DNA from: JANQPA01 sp964548175
GTDB lineage: Bacteria; Bacteroidota; Bacteroidia; Chitinophagales; Saprospiraceae
Direction: 5' to 3'
DNA length: 64,000 nucleotides
Assembly (NCBI GenBank): GCA_964548175.1
Contig: CAZJQS010000001.1
Span: 213,990 to 277,989, forward strand
Shown here: positions 16,960-26,611 of the stretch, piece by piece
Position numbering within the stretch: the stretch's first letter is position 1
Layout: every line of letters starts with the position of its first letter
The notes under the pieces: model-generated
What the model was told of the DNA's origin: nothing
What the model saw: the letters and a program-made list of their open reading frames with translations, nothing else
Databases searched by the model: none
Translations under genes and position numbers: made by a program

Positions 16960-18168
16960 TTGAACAATCCGACTTCTTTAAGCAGACGACAACTTTTTTT
17001 GCAGCATCTTGCACAAACGAGCCCCGGCCCGCTAATGCTTGAGATCGCTTCCGCCCGTGGCATGTATCTTTACGATCCTCAGGGAAAAGCTTATCTGGAT
17101 CTGATTGCAGGAATTGGGGTTAGCTGCCTGGGTCATCGTTATCCTGAGGTAGAGGAAGCCGTCAGAGAACAGCTAGGGAAATACTGGCATACGTTAGTAT
17201 ATGGAGAGTACGTTCTGGCGCCGCAGTTGGAATTAGCGAAGCGGCTTACTGCCCAGCTGCCGGATCAACTCAATAGCGTATATTTTGTCAATTCCGGTAC
17301 GGAAGCCACCGAAGGAGCAATGAAGCTGGCCAAAAGATATACCGGACGGCCGGAGATCATTGCCTGTAAAAAAGCTTATCACGGCAGTACCCAGGGCGCC
17401 GCCAGCCTAATGTGGCCGAAGGATTTTACCCAGGCATATCATCCGTTACTTCCCGGAATTCGAAACATCGAGTTCAATTGTGACTATTGCTTGCAGCAGA
17501 TTACAGAGAAAACAGCCGCAGTGATCGTAGAGCCGGTACAGGCGGAATGGGGTATCCGGCCTCCCTTCGAGGATTATTTGAAAAAACTGAGGGATCGATG
17601 TAATGAAACCGGCGCATTATTGATCTTCGACGAGATCCAGACCGGCTTCGGGCGCACGGGCCGGCTTTTTGCCTTCCAACGCTATGACGTCATCCCGGAC
17701 ATCCTGCTGATGGCCAAAGGTATGGGAGGTGGTATGCCCATCGGAGCCTTTATCAGTGCACAAACAATTATGCTGGCCTTATCGGAAAACCCCATTCTTG
17801 GCCATATTACTACTTTCGGCGGGCATCCCGTTTGTTGCGCCGCCTCCCTGGCTACGCTGGAGGTGCTGCTGAAAAAAAAATATATTGCCGAGGTCGACAA
17901 GAAAGAAGCTTTGTTCAGATCATTGCTGGTTCATCCCAGGATCGCAGAAGTAAGAAGCGCAGGTTTAATGATGGGCGTACAGATGGAAAATTTCGATTTT
18001 ATTCAAAAAGTGATCAGGAATTGCCTGCAAAAGGGCTTGATCACAGACTGGTTCCTGTTCAACAGTGAAACGTTGAGAATAGCTCCCCCGCTTATTATAA
18101 GCGAAGAAGAGATCAGGTGGGCCTGCAGGATTATATTGGAGTCCATTGAGGAGGCCGAAGGGTCATAG
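16960..18168 (+). CDS. Class III PLP-dependent aminotransferase
   Basis: 402 aa. Class III motifs: LDLIAGIGVSCLGHRYPEV, YFVNSGTEATEGAMKLAKRY, AYHGSTQGAAS, VEPVQAEWG, LLIFDEIQTGFGRTGRLFAF and the PLP-lysine context DILLMAKGMGGGMPIGAF. Closest in style to acetylornithine/ornithine/4-aminobutyrate aminotransferases; the substrate is not determinable here. The only in-frame start before the conserved region is TTG at 16960, as the ATG at 16950 is out of frame. It overlaps the convergent rpoN stop by 6 bp. Confidence 0.92.
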   Translation: MNNPTSLSRRQLFLQHLAQTSPGPLMLEIASARGMYLYDPQGKAYLDLIAGIGVSCLGHRYPEVEEAVREQLGKYWHTLVYGEYVLAPQLELAKRLTAQLPDQLNSVYFVNSGTEATEGAMKLAKRYTGRPEIIACKKAYHGSTQGAASLMWPKDFTQAYHPLLPGIRNIEFNCDYCLQQITEKTAAVIVEPVQAEWGIRPPFEDYLKKLRDRCNETGALLIFDEIQTGFGRTGRLFAFQRYDVIPDILLMAKGMGGGMPIGAFISAQTIMLALSENPILGHITTFGGHPVCCAASLATLEVLLKKKYIAEVDKKEALFRSLLVHPRIAEVRSAGLMMGVQMENFDFIQKVIRNCLQKGLITDWFLFNSETLRIAPPLIISEEEIRWACRIILESIEEAEGS

Positions 18169-19668
18169 TTCTTTTCTTAGCCGGGCAACAGGGATATTCA
18201 GTTGTTCTCGATATTTAGCTACCGTACGGCGGGCAATATTATAACCCTTTTTCTCAAGATGCTTCTTCAGCTTCTCATCGGAGAGCGGCTTTCTTTTATC
18301 TTCATTTTCTATGATCTCGGTCAGGATCTTTTTGATCTCAATGGTGGAGACTTCCTCTCCTTCCTGGTTTTGCATGGATTCGGAAAAAAACTCCTTCAAG
18401 CGTTTAGTTCCGAATTCCGTTTGCACAAACTTGCTGTTGGCCACTCTGGAGACCGTAGAAATATCCAGGCCGGTAATCTCCGCAATGTCTTTCAGGATCA
18501 TAGGGCGGAGCTTGCGCTGGTCTCCGGTGAGGAAGTATTCATATTGGTACTGCATGATGGCGTACATGGTCCGGTACATGGTCTGCTGTCGCTGCCGGAT
18601 AGCATCGATGAACCATTTGGCGGAATCGATCTTTTGCTTGATAAATTTGACGGCTTCTTTTTGTGTTTTATTGGTCTTGCCGGCTTGTTTGCTGCTCTGA
18701 TAAGTTTGCAGCATGTCTTTATACTGATCGTTGATCCGCAGGTCAGGAGCGTTTCTGGAGTTTAGGGTTAGTTCGAGCTCCCCTTCTCTGTTGGAAATGA
18801 TGAAGTCAGGTACGACATATTGGGTTGCTCGTGAGCTGGAGGAGCTGTATCCGCTGGCGGGTTTGGGATTTAGTTTGATGATGAGGTCGATGGCGTCCTT
18901 GAGTTCATCTTCTGAAATGTTCAGCGTTCGCTGGAGCTTTTGATAGTGCTTTTTGGTGAACTCCTCAAAGTGTTCGTCGATGATCCGGATCGCCAGGCGA
19001 AGTTCTTCTTCCGGAAATGGCGCTAGGGGATCTCCTTCTTCCAGGAGATTCAGCTTCTGGTTAAGCTGTATGCTCAGACATTCCTGAAGATTGCGGGCGC
19101 CTACTCCCGGAGGATCAAAGCCCTGGACGACTTCCAGCATATCCAGCACCTCTTCTTCGGATACAAAAATATTCTGCGAAAACATAAGGTCATCGATAAT
19201 CGCCACAGGGTCCCTGCGTAAATAACCATCCTCATCAATGCTGCCGATGATCTGCCTGGCCAGAGCTTCTTCTTTTTCACTGTTAAACTGAAGCAGGCCC
19301 AGTTGGCGCTCCAGATGATCGTGGAAAGTCTGTTCCACCGCGATCGGAACATGCTTTTCCTCTTCGTCTCCGCCAAAACTCCCATCTTTCATTTTATATG
19401 CAGAAGGGTCATCCTCCAGGTATTCTGTAAGATAGTCATCTAATTCGAACGTTTCCTCTCCGCTATCCTCCGTTCCGCTGTCATCCATTTCCTTGAAATC
19501 CAGAGGGTCTTCGCTCTTGTCCCCTTCCTCCAATGCAGGATTGGCCTCCAGCTCTTCCTTGATGCGCTGTTCCAGAGAAGCTGTAGGTATCTGTAACAGC
19601 TTCATCAACTGAATCTGCTGAGGAGACAGCTTTTGGAGCATCTTTTGTTCGAAGCGAAGATTTTGCAT
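18163..19668 (-). CDS. rpoN: RNA polymerase sigma-54 factor
   Basis: 501 aa. Region I (1-50) is Gln/Leu-rich (LRFEQKMLQKLSPQQIQLMK) for activator and -12 contacts. An acidic region II (about 50-115) has many Asp/Glu. The core-binding and DNA-binding regions follow, with the helix-turn-helix ITGLDISTVSRVAN (about 410). The RpoN box ARRTVAKYRE is at about 479-488. Sigma-54 needs AAA+ activators, none of which is in the window. The gene faces the Xaa-Pro aminopeptidase gene across a 304-bp divergent gap. Confidence 0.97.
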   Translation of the reverse strand: MQNLRFEQKMLQKLSPQQIQLMKLLQIPTASLEQRIKEELEANPALEEGDKSEDPLDFKEMDDSGTEDSGEETFELDDYLTEYLEDDPSAYKMKDGSFGGDEEEKHVPIAVEQTFHDHLERQLGLLQFNSEKEEALARQIIGSIDEDGYLRRDPVAIIDDLMFSQNIFVSEEEVLDMLEVVQGFDPPGVGARNLQECLSIQLNQKLNLLEEGDPLAPFPEEELRLAIRIIDEHFEEFTKKHYQKLQRTLNISEDELKDAIDLIIKLNPKPASGYSSSSSRATQYVVPDFIISNREGELELTLNSRNAPDLRINDQYKDMLQTYQSSKQAGKTNKTQKEAVKFIKQKIDSAKWFIDAIRQRQQTMYRTMYAIMQYQYEYFLTGDQRKLRPMILKDIAEITGLDISTVSRVANSKFVQTEFGTKRLKEFFSESMQNQEGEEVSTIEIKKILTEIIENEDKRKPLSDEKLKKHLEKKGYNIARRTVAKYREQLNIPVARLRKEL

Positions 19669-19972
19669 CCTTAGTTCATTTAGCGTGGTGAAAAGTATTA
19701 TCGAAAATTGATCGATTACCTATCTTAAATAAGTCAAATTTTCTATCTTTTGCAAGCAAATATATTCGAAAAATAAATCTCGCACCAGTTGAATAACAAA
19801 AAATATGCCATTTTTTTTAATTTGTTTTTTGTTTATGTTTAGCTGATTGTAAGTAATTGACTGGGCGCCTACTCAACGGACAGCCTTGCTTGCGGAGGCC
19901 GGGGTAGGTGTTTTATCCAGGCACTTACCCAATTGAAACAAATCGAAGTTTATAAATGAAGCAGTAAAACAC
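19669..19972. promoter_or_regulatory. Divergent intergenic region rpoN/aminopeptidase P
   Basis: 304 bp without a gene. AT-rich near rpoN, with a GC-rich patch around 19865-19915 that has weak self-complementarity. I see no full match to a Bacteroidota promoter; TATCTTTTG at 19744-19752 is one base too long. Confidence 0.3.
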
Positions 19973-21787
19973 ATGTCTACCCCCTCAAAAATTAATGAAC
20001 GTATAGCCGGGCTGAAAGGCTTAATGAAACGGGAAAAACTGGCGGCATACATTATCTCTTCTTCCGATCCGCACCAAAGCGAATATGTTTGTGAGTATTG
20101 GAAGGCCAGAGAGTGGATGAGCGGATTTACCGGATCAGCCGGGACGCTAGTGGTTACTCCAAAGCAAGCGGTGCTGTGGACGGATTCGCGATATTTTCTT
20201 CAGGCGGAAATGGAGTTGAAGCACACCAGTATTGTTCTGTTCAATGCCGTAAGTGATGACCATGTCTATTACCTGGACTGGCTGGCGGATAGCCTTTCAC
20301 CAGACGAACGCGTGGGATGCGATGGACGGCAGTTTTCCATCAATCAAATAGAGCGCATGCAGCCTGTCCTTGCTGAAGCCGGCCTGGAGCTTGATGACCA
20401 GCAGGACCTCGTCAGTGAGCTTTGGAAAAACCGCCCCATTCTGCCTGAAACCCCTGTTTTTGAATTCAGCGTGGATTTTGCCGGTGAAAGCAGAAGGCAA
20501 AAACTGGACCGGATCAGGGCCACAATGAAAAAGCTGGAGGCCGACGTTCATCTGGTCTCCAGCCTCGATAGCATCGCATGGACCCTCAACCTGAGGGGAC
20601 GGGATGTCGATTGCAATCCCGTGTTTATCAGCTTTCTTTGGATCGAACAGGAAAAAGCCGTCCTTTTTGTCAAGGAAAAAAAAGTGCCGGATTTGATCCA
20701 GAAGCATTTAAAACAAGACGGCATCCAACTGATGTCGTACAAAAGCTTGTCTGGTTATGTGAGTCAACTCCAAGATCAGGAGTGTATCTGGCTCGACCCG
20801 GCCAACACCAGCATGCGCATACTGGACTGGCTGAATGAACAGGAAGTGAACGTCTTGCGGAGCAGAAGCATAATCGCTGATCTGAAAGCTTTGAAAAATT
20901 CGGTCGAATTAGGACATCTGAAAAAAGCGATGATCAAAGACGGTATTGCTTTGACCAAAACGAAGATCTGGCTGGAAATGATCCTCGACCGGGTGATGGT
21001 TACAGAATATGAACTTTCCAAGCAATTGCACCGGTTTCGACAGGCACAGGGCCATTTTATGGGAGATAGCTTCACTGCCATCGTAGGATACAATGCCAAC
21101 GGCGCTATTGTCCATTACCGGCCCAAACCTGCTGAAAGCCTGCCGATGAAACCTTCCGGCTTGTTGCTGATGGATTCCGGAGGGCAATATCTGGAAGGAA
21201 CAACGGATATTACCCGTACATTTTCACTTGGCGACCCCACCGAACAACAGAAAAGACATTATACCCTGGTGCTGAAAGGCCACATCGCCTTGTCGAATGC
21301 TATTTTTCCGAAAGGGACCACCGGCGTCCAACTCGATATTCTGGCCCGGCAGTACCTCTGGCAGCGTGGCCTGAACTACGGGCATGGCACCGGGCATGGC
21401 GTAGGTTTTTTCCTTAACGTACACGAAGGGCCGCACAGCATCGGCGCCGACCCCAAAAGCCCCAGAACTACCCTGCCCCTGAAACCGGGAATGATCGTTT
21501 CTAATGAGCCGGGTCTCTACCTGGAGGGGCAATACGGCATCCGCATCGAAAACCTGATCGTCGTCGTAGAAACCGATGTGAAAGACGAAAAGGGAAACGC
21601 CTTCCTGGGTTTTGAAACATATTCCCTTTTTCCTTACGAACTGGACCTTATTGACGCCCCGCTGCTCTCCGTTTCGGAAAAGAAATGGATCAAAGATTAC
21701 CACCAAAAAGTTTTTGAACTATTAAAACCTGAATTAAGCCCGGAGGAAGTAAAATGGCTGGAGAAAAAATGTCAGCCGGTAAGGTAA
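19973..21787 (+). CDS. Xaa-Pro aminopeptidase (M24B, aminopeptidase P)
   Basis: 604 aa, the long three-domain form. Two creatinase-like N-terminal domains (about 1-310) start with RIAGLKGLMKREKLAAYIIS and HQSEYVCEYWKAREWMSGFT. The pita-bread catalytic domain carries metal ligands in LLMDSGGQYLEGTTDITRTF (two Asp), GHGTGHGVGFFLNVHEGPH (His), SNEPGLY (Glu) and IRIENLIVV (Glu). It releases N-terminal residues preceding proline. No signal peptide, so cytoplasmic. rlmN follows after 54 bp in the same direction. Confidence 0.95.
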   Translation: MSTPSKINERIAGLKGLMKREKLAAYIISSSDPHQSEYVCEYWKAREWMSGFTGSAGTLVVTPKQAVLWTDSRYFLQAEMELKHTSIVLFNAVSDDHVYYLDWLADSLSPDERVGCDGRQFSINQIERMQPVLAEAGLELDDQQDLVSELWKNRPILPETPVFEFSVDFAGESRRQKLDRIRATMKKLEADVHLVSSLDSIAWTLNLRGRDVDCNPVFISFLWIEQEKAVLFVKEKKVPDLIQKHLKQDGIQLMSYKSLSGYVSQLQDQECIWLDPANTSMRILDWLNEQEVNVLRSRSIIADLKALKNSVELGHLKKAMIKDGIALTKTKIWLEMILDRVMVTEYELSKQLHRFRQAQGHFMGDSFTAIVGYNANGAIVHYRPKPAESLPMKPSGLLLMDSGGQYLEGTTDITRTFSLGDPTEQQKRHYTLVLKGHIALSNAIFPKGTTGVQLDILARQYLWQRGLNYGHGTGHGVGFFLNVHEGPHSIGADPKSPRTTLPLKPGMIVSNEPGLYLEGQYGIRIENLIVVVETDVKDEKGNAFLGFETYSLFPYELDLIDAPLLSVSEKKWIKDYHQKVFELLKPELSPEEVKWLEKKCQPVR

Positions 21788-21841
21788 AAACTAAATTCAA
21801 CCTTCAAATGTTCCTAAAGAAAATTCTGCAGCACAATTCAT

Positions 21842-22879
21842 ATGAAAACGGACTTAAGGAAAATAGCGCAACCAGAACTGGAAACCCTCTTCAAGGAAAT
21901 GGGGGAGCCTCGCTTTCGCGCCAGGCAGGTACAGGAGTGGTTATGGAAAAAAGGTGCTCATCGTTTTGAAGATATGACCAATCTTTCCAAAGGGCTTCGC
22001 ACCAAACTTGAGGAGTCCTTCGCCATCAACGCCATAGAAGAGGATAAAGTGCAGTTCAGCTCAGATGGTACGATCAAAACGCGTTATCGCCTCCATGACG
22101 GTCACCTGATCGAATCCGTGCTGATCCCTGTTCCTGCAGACAAGCGATTTACCGTTTGCGTATCCTCACAGGTAGGCTGCAGCCTTACCTGTTCTTTTTG
22201 CGCCACCGGCCGAATGAAGCGAGTGCGCAACCTGGATGCCTCCGAGATCTTTGACCAGGTCTGGATGGTAAATGAACAATCGAAAGTACATTTTGGCCAC
22301 GACCTGACGAATATCGTCTACATGGGCATGGGAGAGCCTTTGCTGGCCTACAAAAACGTCATGCAAAGCATTGAGCTCATCACTTCCGAACAAGGATTAA
22401 ACATGTCGCCCAAACGCATTACCATAAGTACTGCCGGCATTGCCAAGATGATCAAAAAGCTGGCGGATGACAACAGCAAAGTGAATCTGGCTCTTTCCCT
22501 TCATGCCGCCGACGACCAGAAGCGCAACCAGATCATGCCCATCAATGAGCAGAACAACCTGGCTACCCTTATGGAAGCAATGGACTATTATTACAACAAA
22601 ACGAGAAATCGCATCAGCTATGAATACATTGCTTTTAAAGGATTTAATGATCAGCTCGAAGATGCTAAAAAGCTGATAAAGCTTTGCAAAAGGTTCCCCG
22701 TCCGTGTCAACATTATTGAGTATAATCCTATCGAAGGCGCTTCGTTCGTGAAATCCCCTGAAGATCAGATCGACAGCTTTGCCAAATTCCTTATCGATCA
22801 CAACGTTATGGTAACGGTCAGAAGAAGCCGTGGAAAAGATATCGACGCTGCCTGCGGGCAACTGGCGAATAAGGATTAA
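21842..22879 (+). CDS. rlmN: Dual-specificity rRNA/tRNA adenine C2 methyltransferase RlmN
   Basis: 345 aa. The radical-SAM cluster motif is in VGCSLTCSFCATGRMKRVRNL (CxxxCxxC, about residue 115). Further RlmN marks: MGEPRFRARQVQEWLWKKG at the N-terminus, IVYMGMGEPLLAY, ISTAGIAKMI, LALSLHAADDQKRNQIMPIN, and the C-terminal VTVRRSRGKDIDAACGQL holding the methyl-carrying Cys. It methylates A2503 of 23S rRNA and A37 of some tRNAs. Complete and unremarkable. Confidence 0.97.
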   Translation: MKTDLRKIAQPELETLFKEMGEPRFRARQVQEWLWKKGAHRFEDMTNLSKGLRTKLEESFAINAIEEDKVQFSSDGTIKTRYRLHDGHLIESVLIPVPADKRFTVCVSSQVGCSLTCSFCATGRMKRVRNLDASEIFDQVWMVNEQSKVHFGHDLTNIVYMGMGEPLLAYKNVMQSIELITSEQGLNMSPKRITISTAGIAKMIKKLADDNSKVNLALSLHAADDQKRNQIMPINEQNNLATLMEAMDYYYNKTRNRISYEYIAFKGFNDQLEDAKKLIKLCKRFPVRVNIIEYNPIEGASFVKSPEDQIDSFAKFLIDHNVMVTVRRSRGKDIDAACGQLANKD

Positions 22880-23002
22880 GAAGTCGATACTTTTTACTTC
22901 TATGAAGATTTTTTACCGCGCATTGGAGTTTCCTGGCATTAAAGCTTACAGAGTTTTCTTATTTTGGGTTTATGATCATTCAATCCATAAACCTAACTTA
23001 TC

Positions 23003-25243
23003 ATGAAAAAAATATTCCTTCTCTTTTTACTTTTTATTTGCGCTTCCTTCTCTGTCATAGCTCAGGAAGCGGACGGTAAAAGACCGATGACTTTCCTGGA
23101 CATGCGTGAATTGAATCAGGCAGGTTCTTATAACGTCAGCCCGGATGGCCAATGGTTATTATACACCCTTACAATACCCGATTGGGAAGCGGCCAAAAGC
23201 CAGTCTGACATTCATCTGGTCGCTATGTCTGAAGGCCTTGCCTCCAACAGGCAAATGACCTTCACTGAAGATAAGAGTGAAAATTCCCCAAAATGGTCCA
23301 AGGATGGGACCTTTTTTGTCTTTTCCTCTAACCGTGATGGAGATAAAAACCAACTTTACATGATGCGGCCTGATGGAGGAGAAGCCCGTAAGATCACAAA
23401 ATCAAAGGAAGGGGTTTCCTCTTTTGAATTTAGTCCGGATGGGCAGTGGCTGGTCTTTAAAAGCGGGAAGGATGGAGACGAACAGCTGTACGCCCTCCCC
23501 GCTAAAGAGTTGTACTCCTCCGAACCGGAGAAGATTACCAAACAGGAAGCCGGGGTGGATCGTTGGGCCTGGGCCTGGGATAGCAAAAGAATCTATTTTA
23601 CCAGCCCTAATGAAACCGACAAGGATAATCAAAAGCGGATGGACAAGGGCTTTACCGTTGAAGTAAAAAATTATGAAACGCCGCTTTCCAGCCTGTATTA
23701 TTTAGAGGTGGCTTCCAGAGAAGCTACCCGGATAACTGAAGACGACGGCTACACGGTGTCAAGCTTTGTAATTTCGGATGATAACCAATGGGTGGGATAC
23801 ATAGGGATTTCCGCCGAACGATATGAAAGAAACATCACGGAAGAGCGAATAAACGGAGACCTGTTCTTATGGAATGCCCGGACGGGCGCCATTGAGCGGC
23901 TTACCGACAATAAGGAAGTGGCCGAATCGGGGCCTTATTTCTCTCCTGATGGCAGTAAAGTCGCTTTTGTAGCCAGCGCCGATATGTCGGGCTATAATAT
24001 GCGTAGTCGCAAAGTGTACGTTAGAGATATAAATGAAAAGGGAGGGAGCTTTCGCATGCTGGGAGGCAAATATAATGATGATGTAGAGCTGGACTTTTGG
24101 TCGAAAGACGGCAATACCATTTACTTTAACGCAGGAGTGAGAGCGACCAGGCAGTTATTGTCGTTGGATGTTAAAAAAGATGAGGTCCGCCAGTTGACCA
24201 GAGAAGATGCGGCTCTTTATGTCGATCAGGACAAAGAAAGCGGTGCTATTATGATCAATTATTCTGATCCTCAAACGCCGCCTTCACTTTTTACTACTTC
24301 CAGCCTCGACCAGGTAGCAGATCGATCTTCCTGGGTACAGCTGACAGATCCCAACCCTCAGGTTCGAAATTTTGCCCTTGGCGAGCAAAGAGAGATTACC
24401 TATCGGTCAACGGATGGAAAAGAAGTGAGCGGCGTATTGATCTTACCGGTCGATTACAAAAAGGGCCAGCGCTATCCTTTAGTCGTGTCTATTCATGGAG
24501 GGCCTGCCAGTGCAACTTTACTGAGCTTCAACCCGGGATATGGCGGACAGGTATATGCCGGTGCGGGCTACGCTATGTTCAGCCCTAATTATCGGGGATC
24601 AACCAACTATGGTGAGCAGCACCGGATTGACATTGTGGGCAATTACTTCCCCCAGGCTTTTGACGATATCATGGCCGGGGTCGATTATCTTATAGAAGAG
24701 GGAATCGTGGATGGTGATAAAATGGGTGTTTTCGGTTGGAGCGCAGGCGGGCATTGGTCTAACTGGATACTCACCCACACCGATCGCTTCAAGGCCATCA
24801 GCTCCGGCGCCGGCACGATGAACTGGATCTCTATGTATGCGCAGAGTGACGTGCAGCGCAATCGCCAGTTTTACCTGGGTGATGATCTTCCGTATGACAA
24901 CTATGATGCTTACTGGGAGCAATCTCCGCTGAAGTATATAAAAAATGCCAAAACTCCTACCATGGTCCACGTAGTGGCCGGCGACCCAAGGGTGCCTAGT
25001 CCGCAGTCCGTCGAATTACATATGGCGTTAAAAAAGCTGGGAGTGGATACGGAATTATTCATGTACCCCGGAAAGAGCCACGGCATCCCGGATACGCGCA
25101 ACAGGTTGGTAAAGTCAGTCAGTGAAATGGCCTGGATGGATTACTACGTTCGGGGTATCGGTGAAAAGTTTTCCTGGCGGCAGGTCCTGGAAACCCTGGA
25201 AGAGAAGGAAGAGAAAGAGAAAGAAGAGAAGACGAATGAGTAG
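23003..25243 (+). CDS. Secreted S9-family prolyl oligopeptidase-like peptidase
   Basis: 746 aa. Signal peptide MKKIFLLFLLFICASFSVIAQ, then a WD40/PD40-like propeller (about 30-470) with repeats such as FEFSPDGQWLVF and PYFSPDGSKVAF. The alpha/beta-hydrolase domain has catalytic Ser in FGWSAGGHWSNW (about 583), Asp in VVAGDPRVPSPQS and His in YPGKSHGIPD. The family cleaves short peptides (dipeptidyl-peptidase or acyl-aminoacyl type). The C-terminus is a charged Glu/Lys tail. A single gene with a signal peptide, likely periplasmic. Confidence 0.93.
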   Translation: MKKIFLLFLLFICASFSVIAQEADGKRPMTFLDMRELNQAGSYNVSPDGQWLLYTLTIPDWEAAKSQSDIHLVAMSEGLASNRQMTFTEDKSENSPKWSKDGTFFVFSSNRDGDKNQLYMMRPDGGEARKITKSKEGVSSFEFSPDGQWLVFKSGKDGDEQLYALPAKELYSSEPEKITKQEAGVDRWAWAWDSKRIYFTSPNETDKDNQKRMDKGFTVEVKNYETPLSSLYYLEVASREATRITEDDGYTVSSFVISDDNQWVGYIGISAERYERNITEERINGDLFLWNARTGAIERLTDNKEVAESGPYFSPDGSKVAFVASADMSGYNMRSRKVYVRDINEKGGSFRMLGGKYNDDVELDFWSKDGNTIYFNAGVRATRQLLSLDVKKDEVRQLTREDAALYVDQDKESGAIMINYSDPQTPPSLFTTSSLDQVADRSSWVQLTDPNPQVRNFALGEQREITYRSTDGKEVSGVLILPVDYKKGQRYPLVVSIHGGPASATLLSFNPGYGGQVYAGAGYAMFSPNYRGSTNYGEQHRIDIVGNYFPQAFDDIMAGVDYLIEEGIVDGDKMGVFGWSAGGHWSNWILTHTDRFKAISSGAGTMNWISMYAQSDVQRNRQFYLGDDLPYDNYDAYWEQSPLKYIKNAKTPTMVHVVAGDPRVPSPQSVELHMALKKLGVDTELFMYPGKSHGIPDTRNRLVKSVSEMAWMDYYVRGIGEKFSWRQVLETLEEKEEKEKEEKTNE

Positions 25244-25279
25244 GGAGTTTGGCTAAACAGGAGACCTCCCGGAATTTTA

Positions 25280-25430
25280 AGGGTTGCTCGGCTTAAATAA
25301 TTCTATTTCTGAGTTTTTTGCCGAAAAAAATCTCAGATTTTCTTCGGCAAAAAACTCAGAAAAGAATTTCATTAGCTGTGCCCGCCCTGCCTATCGGCGG
25401 GCGAGTACCATGACTTTTAACACAAGCCCT
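25280..25430. repeat. MITE-like palindromic element B
   Basis: About 151 bp. It starts AGGGTTG, then GCTCGGCTTAAATAATTCTA, with a central hairpin CTGAGTTTTTTGCCGAA / TTCGGCAAAAAACTCAG. GAATTTCATTAGCTGTGCCC follows, then a CCGCCC/GGGCGG hairpin, and it ends GTACCATGACTTTTAACACA. The left terminal repeat seems shortened: the TGTAAAAGTCAT part is missing. It is clearly homologous to element C on the opposite strand and to element D at its right end. It lies between the S9 peptidase stop and the PfkB-kinase stop (convergent genes). Confidence 0.75.
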
Positions 25431-25524
25431 GATTAATTCTGCTCTTTCAGGGTATTTTATTAACTTTCAGTGTTCGGAGCCAGACGCGCCACATTGAGGA
25501 TGATTCCTATTCAGACAGCTTGGA

Positions 25525-26445
25525 TTACAGTGCTGCATCGAAATTCACCAATTGCACGAACCGTGCTATCCTGTCTTTAATTTCCTCATTAGTCAGGCCT
25601 ACCAGTCGTTCGATGCTGAATTTTTCCACACAAAAAGAAGCCATAGCGGAACCATAGATGATCGCTCTTTTCATATTTTCAAAAGAAACGTCATCGGTTT
25701 TTGCGAGGTAGCCCATAAACCCACCGGCAAAGGTATCGCCTGCGCCTGTAGGATCGACGACTTCCGCCAGCGGAAGAGCTGGAGCAAAGAATATCTCTCC
25801 GTCTTTGAAGAGCAATGCGCCGTGTTCGCCTTTTTTCACGACCAGGGTAGTCGGCCCCATGTTAAGGATCAGGTCTGCTGCTTTCACCAGGGAATACTCG
25901 CCGGACAGCTGCCGGGCTTCTTCGTCATTGACGATCAGGACATCGATTTTTTCCAGTACATCCTTCAGGCTGTCGAGGGCATTGTCCATCCAGAAGTTCA
26001 TGGTATCCAGGCCGATCAGTCTGGGGCGTTTATTGAGCTGTTCGATGACGCGCAGTTGCACTCCTGGCGTGAGATTTCCGAGCATGACGTATTCGGCATC
26101 CTTATACGAGTCGGGCAGGATGGGATCGAAATCCGCCAGCACGTTCAGCTGAGTGTCCAGGGTGTCGCGGGAGTTCATGTTGTTATGGTAGCGTCCGGAC
26201 CAGAAAAAAGACTTTTCGCCTTTCCGGACCTGAAGGCCGCTAAGGTCCACGTTGAGCGATTCCAGATAATTGAGGATATCTTTGGGAAAATCATCTCCAA
26301 TGACGGAGACCAGTTGTACTTTTTCCGTGAATTGCGCGGCTGCGAGGGCAATATACGTAGCGGCGCCACCAACGGCTTTCTCTGCCCTCCCAAGGGGCGT
26401 TTCAATATCGTCGAAAGCTACCGTTCCAACAGTCAGTAGGTTCAT
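25525..26445 (-). CDS. PfkB-family carbohydrate/nucleoside kinase
   Basis: 306 aa. Ribokinase/PfkB signatures: VGGAATYIALAAAQFT near the N-terminus, VSVIGDDFP, LIVNDEEARQLSG, LVVKKGEHGALLF and the ATP/catalytic motif VDPTGAGDTFAGGFMGYL with the catalytic Asp. The substrate is not obvious; Bacteroidota homologues are usually listed simply as sugar kinases. It is a monocistronic-looking gene, convergent with the S9 peptidase across element B and divergent from tRNA-Asn. Confidence 0.92.
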   Translation of the reverse strand: MNLLTVGTVAFDDIETPLGRAEKAVGGAATYIALAAAQFTEKVQLVSVIGDDFPKDILNYLESLNVDLSGLQVRKGEKSFFWSGRYHNNMNSRDTLDTQLNVLADFDPILPDSYKDAEYVMLGNLTPGVQLRVIEQLNKRPRLIGLDTMNFWMDNALDSLKDVLEKIDVLIVNDEEARQLSGEYSLVKAADLILNMGPTTLVVKKGEHGALLFKDGEIFFAPALPLAEVVDPTGAGDTFAGGFMGYLAKTDDVSFENMKRAIIYGSAMASFCVEKFSIERLVGLTNEEIKDRIARFVQLVNFDAAL

Positions 26446-26474
26446 ATAATTTTAAATTTTTTTCACTGCAAATA

Positions 26475-26505
26475 TTGCATTTTATTCCGGCATATAATAA
26501 CTTTG
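26475..26505 (+). promoter_or_regulatory. Promoter of tRNA-Asn
   Basis: TTG (26475-26477), 20 nt, TAACTTTG (26498-26505), an exact fit to the Bacteroidota promoter pattern. It ends 24 nt before the first base of the tRNA, leaving a leader of about 18 nt. Confidence 0.75.
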
Positions 26506-26529
26506 CACTCGCTATTGAAAATATCAGAT

Positions 26530-26603
26530 GCCTCTTTAGCTCAGCTGGTTAGAGCGCCGGACTGTTAATCCGTAGGTCCTTGGTTCGAGTCCAAGAAGGG
26601 GCG
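26530..26603 (+). tRNA. tRNA-Asn (anticodon GTT)
   Basis: 74 nt. The acceptor stem GCCTCTT pairs with AAGGGGC, discriminator G. D-arm AGCTCAGCTGGTTAGAGC, anticodon arm CCGGA-CTGTTAA-TCCGT with GTT in the loop centre, T-arm CTTGG-TTCGAGT-CCAAG. The CCA end is not encoded (GCGCAAA follows). A promoter lies upstream and a terminator directly downstream. Confidence 0.96.
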
Positions 26604-26611
26604 CAAAAAAG

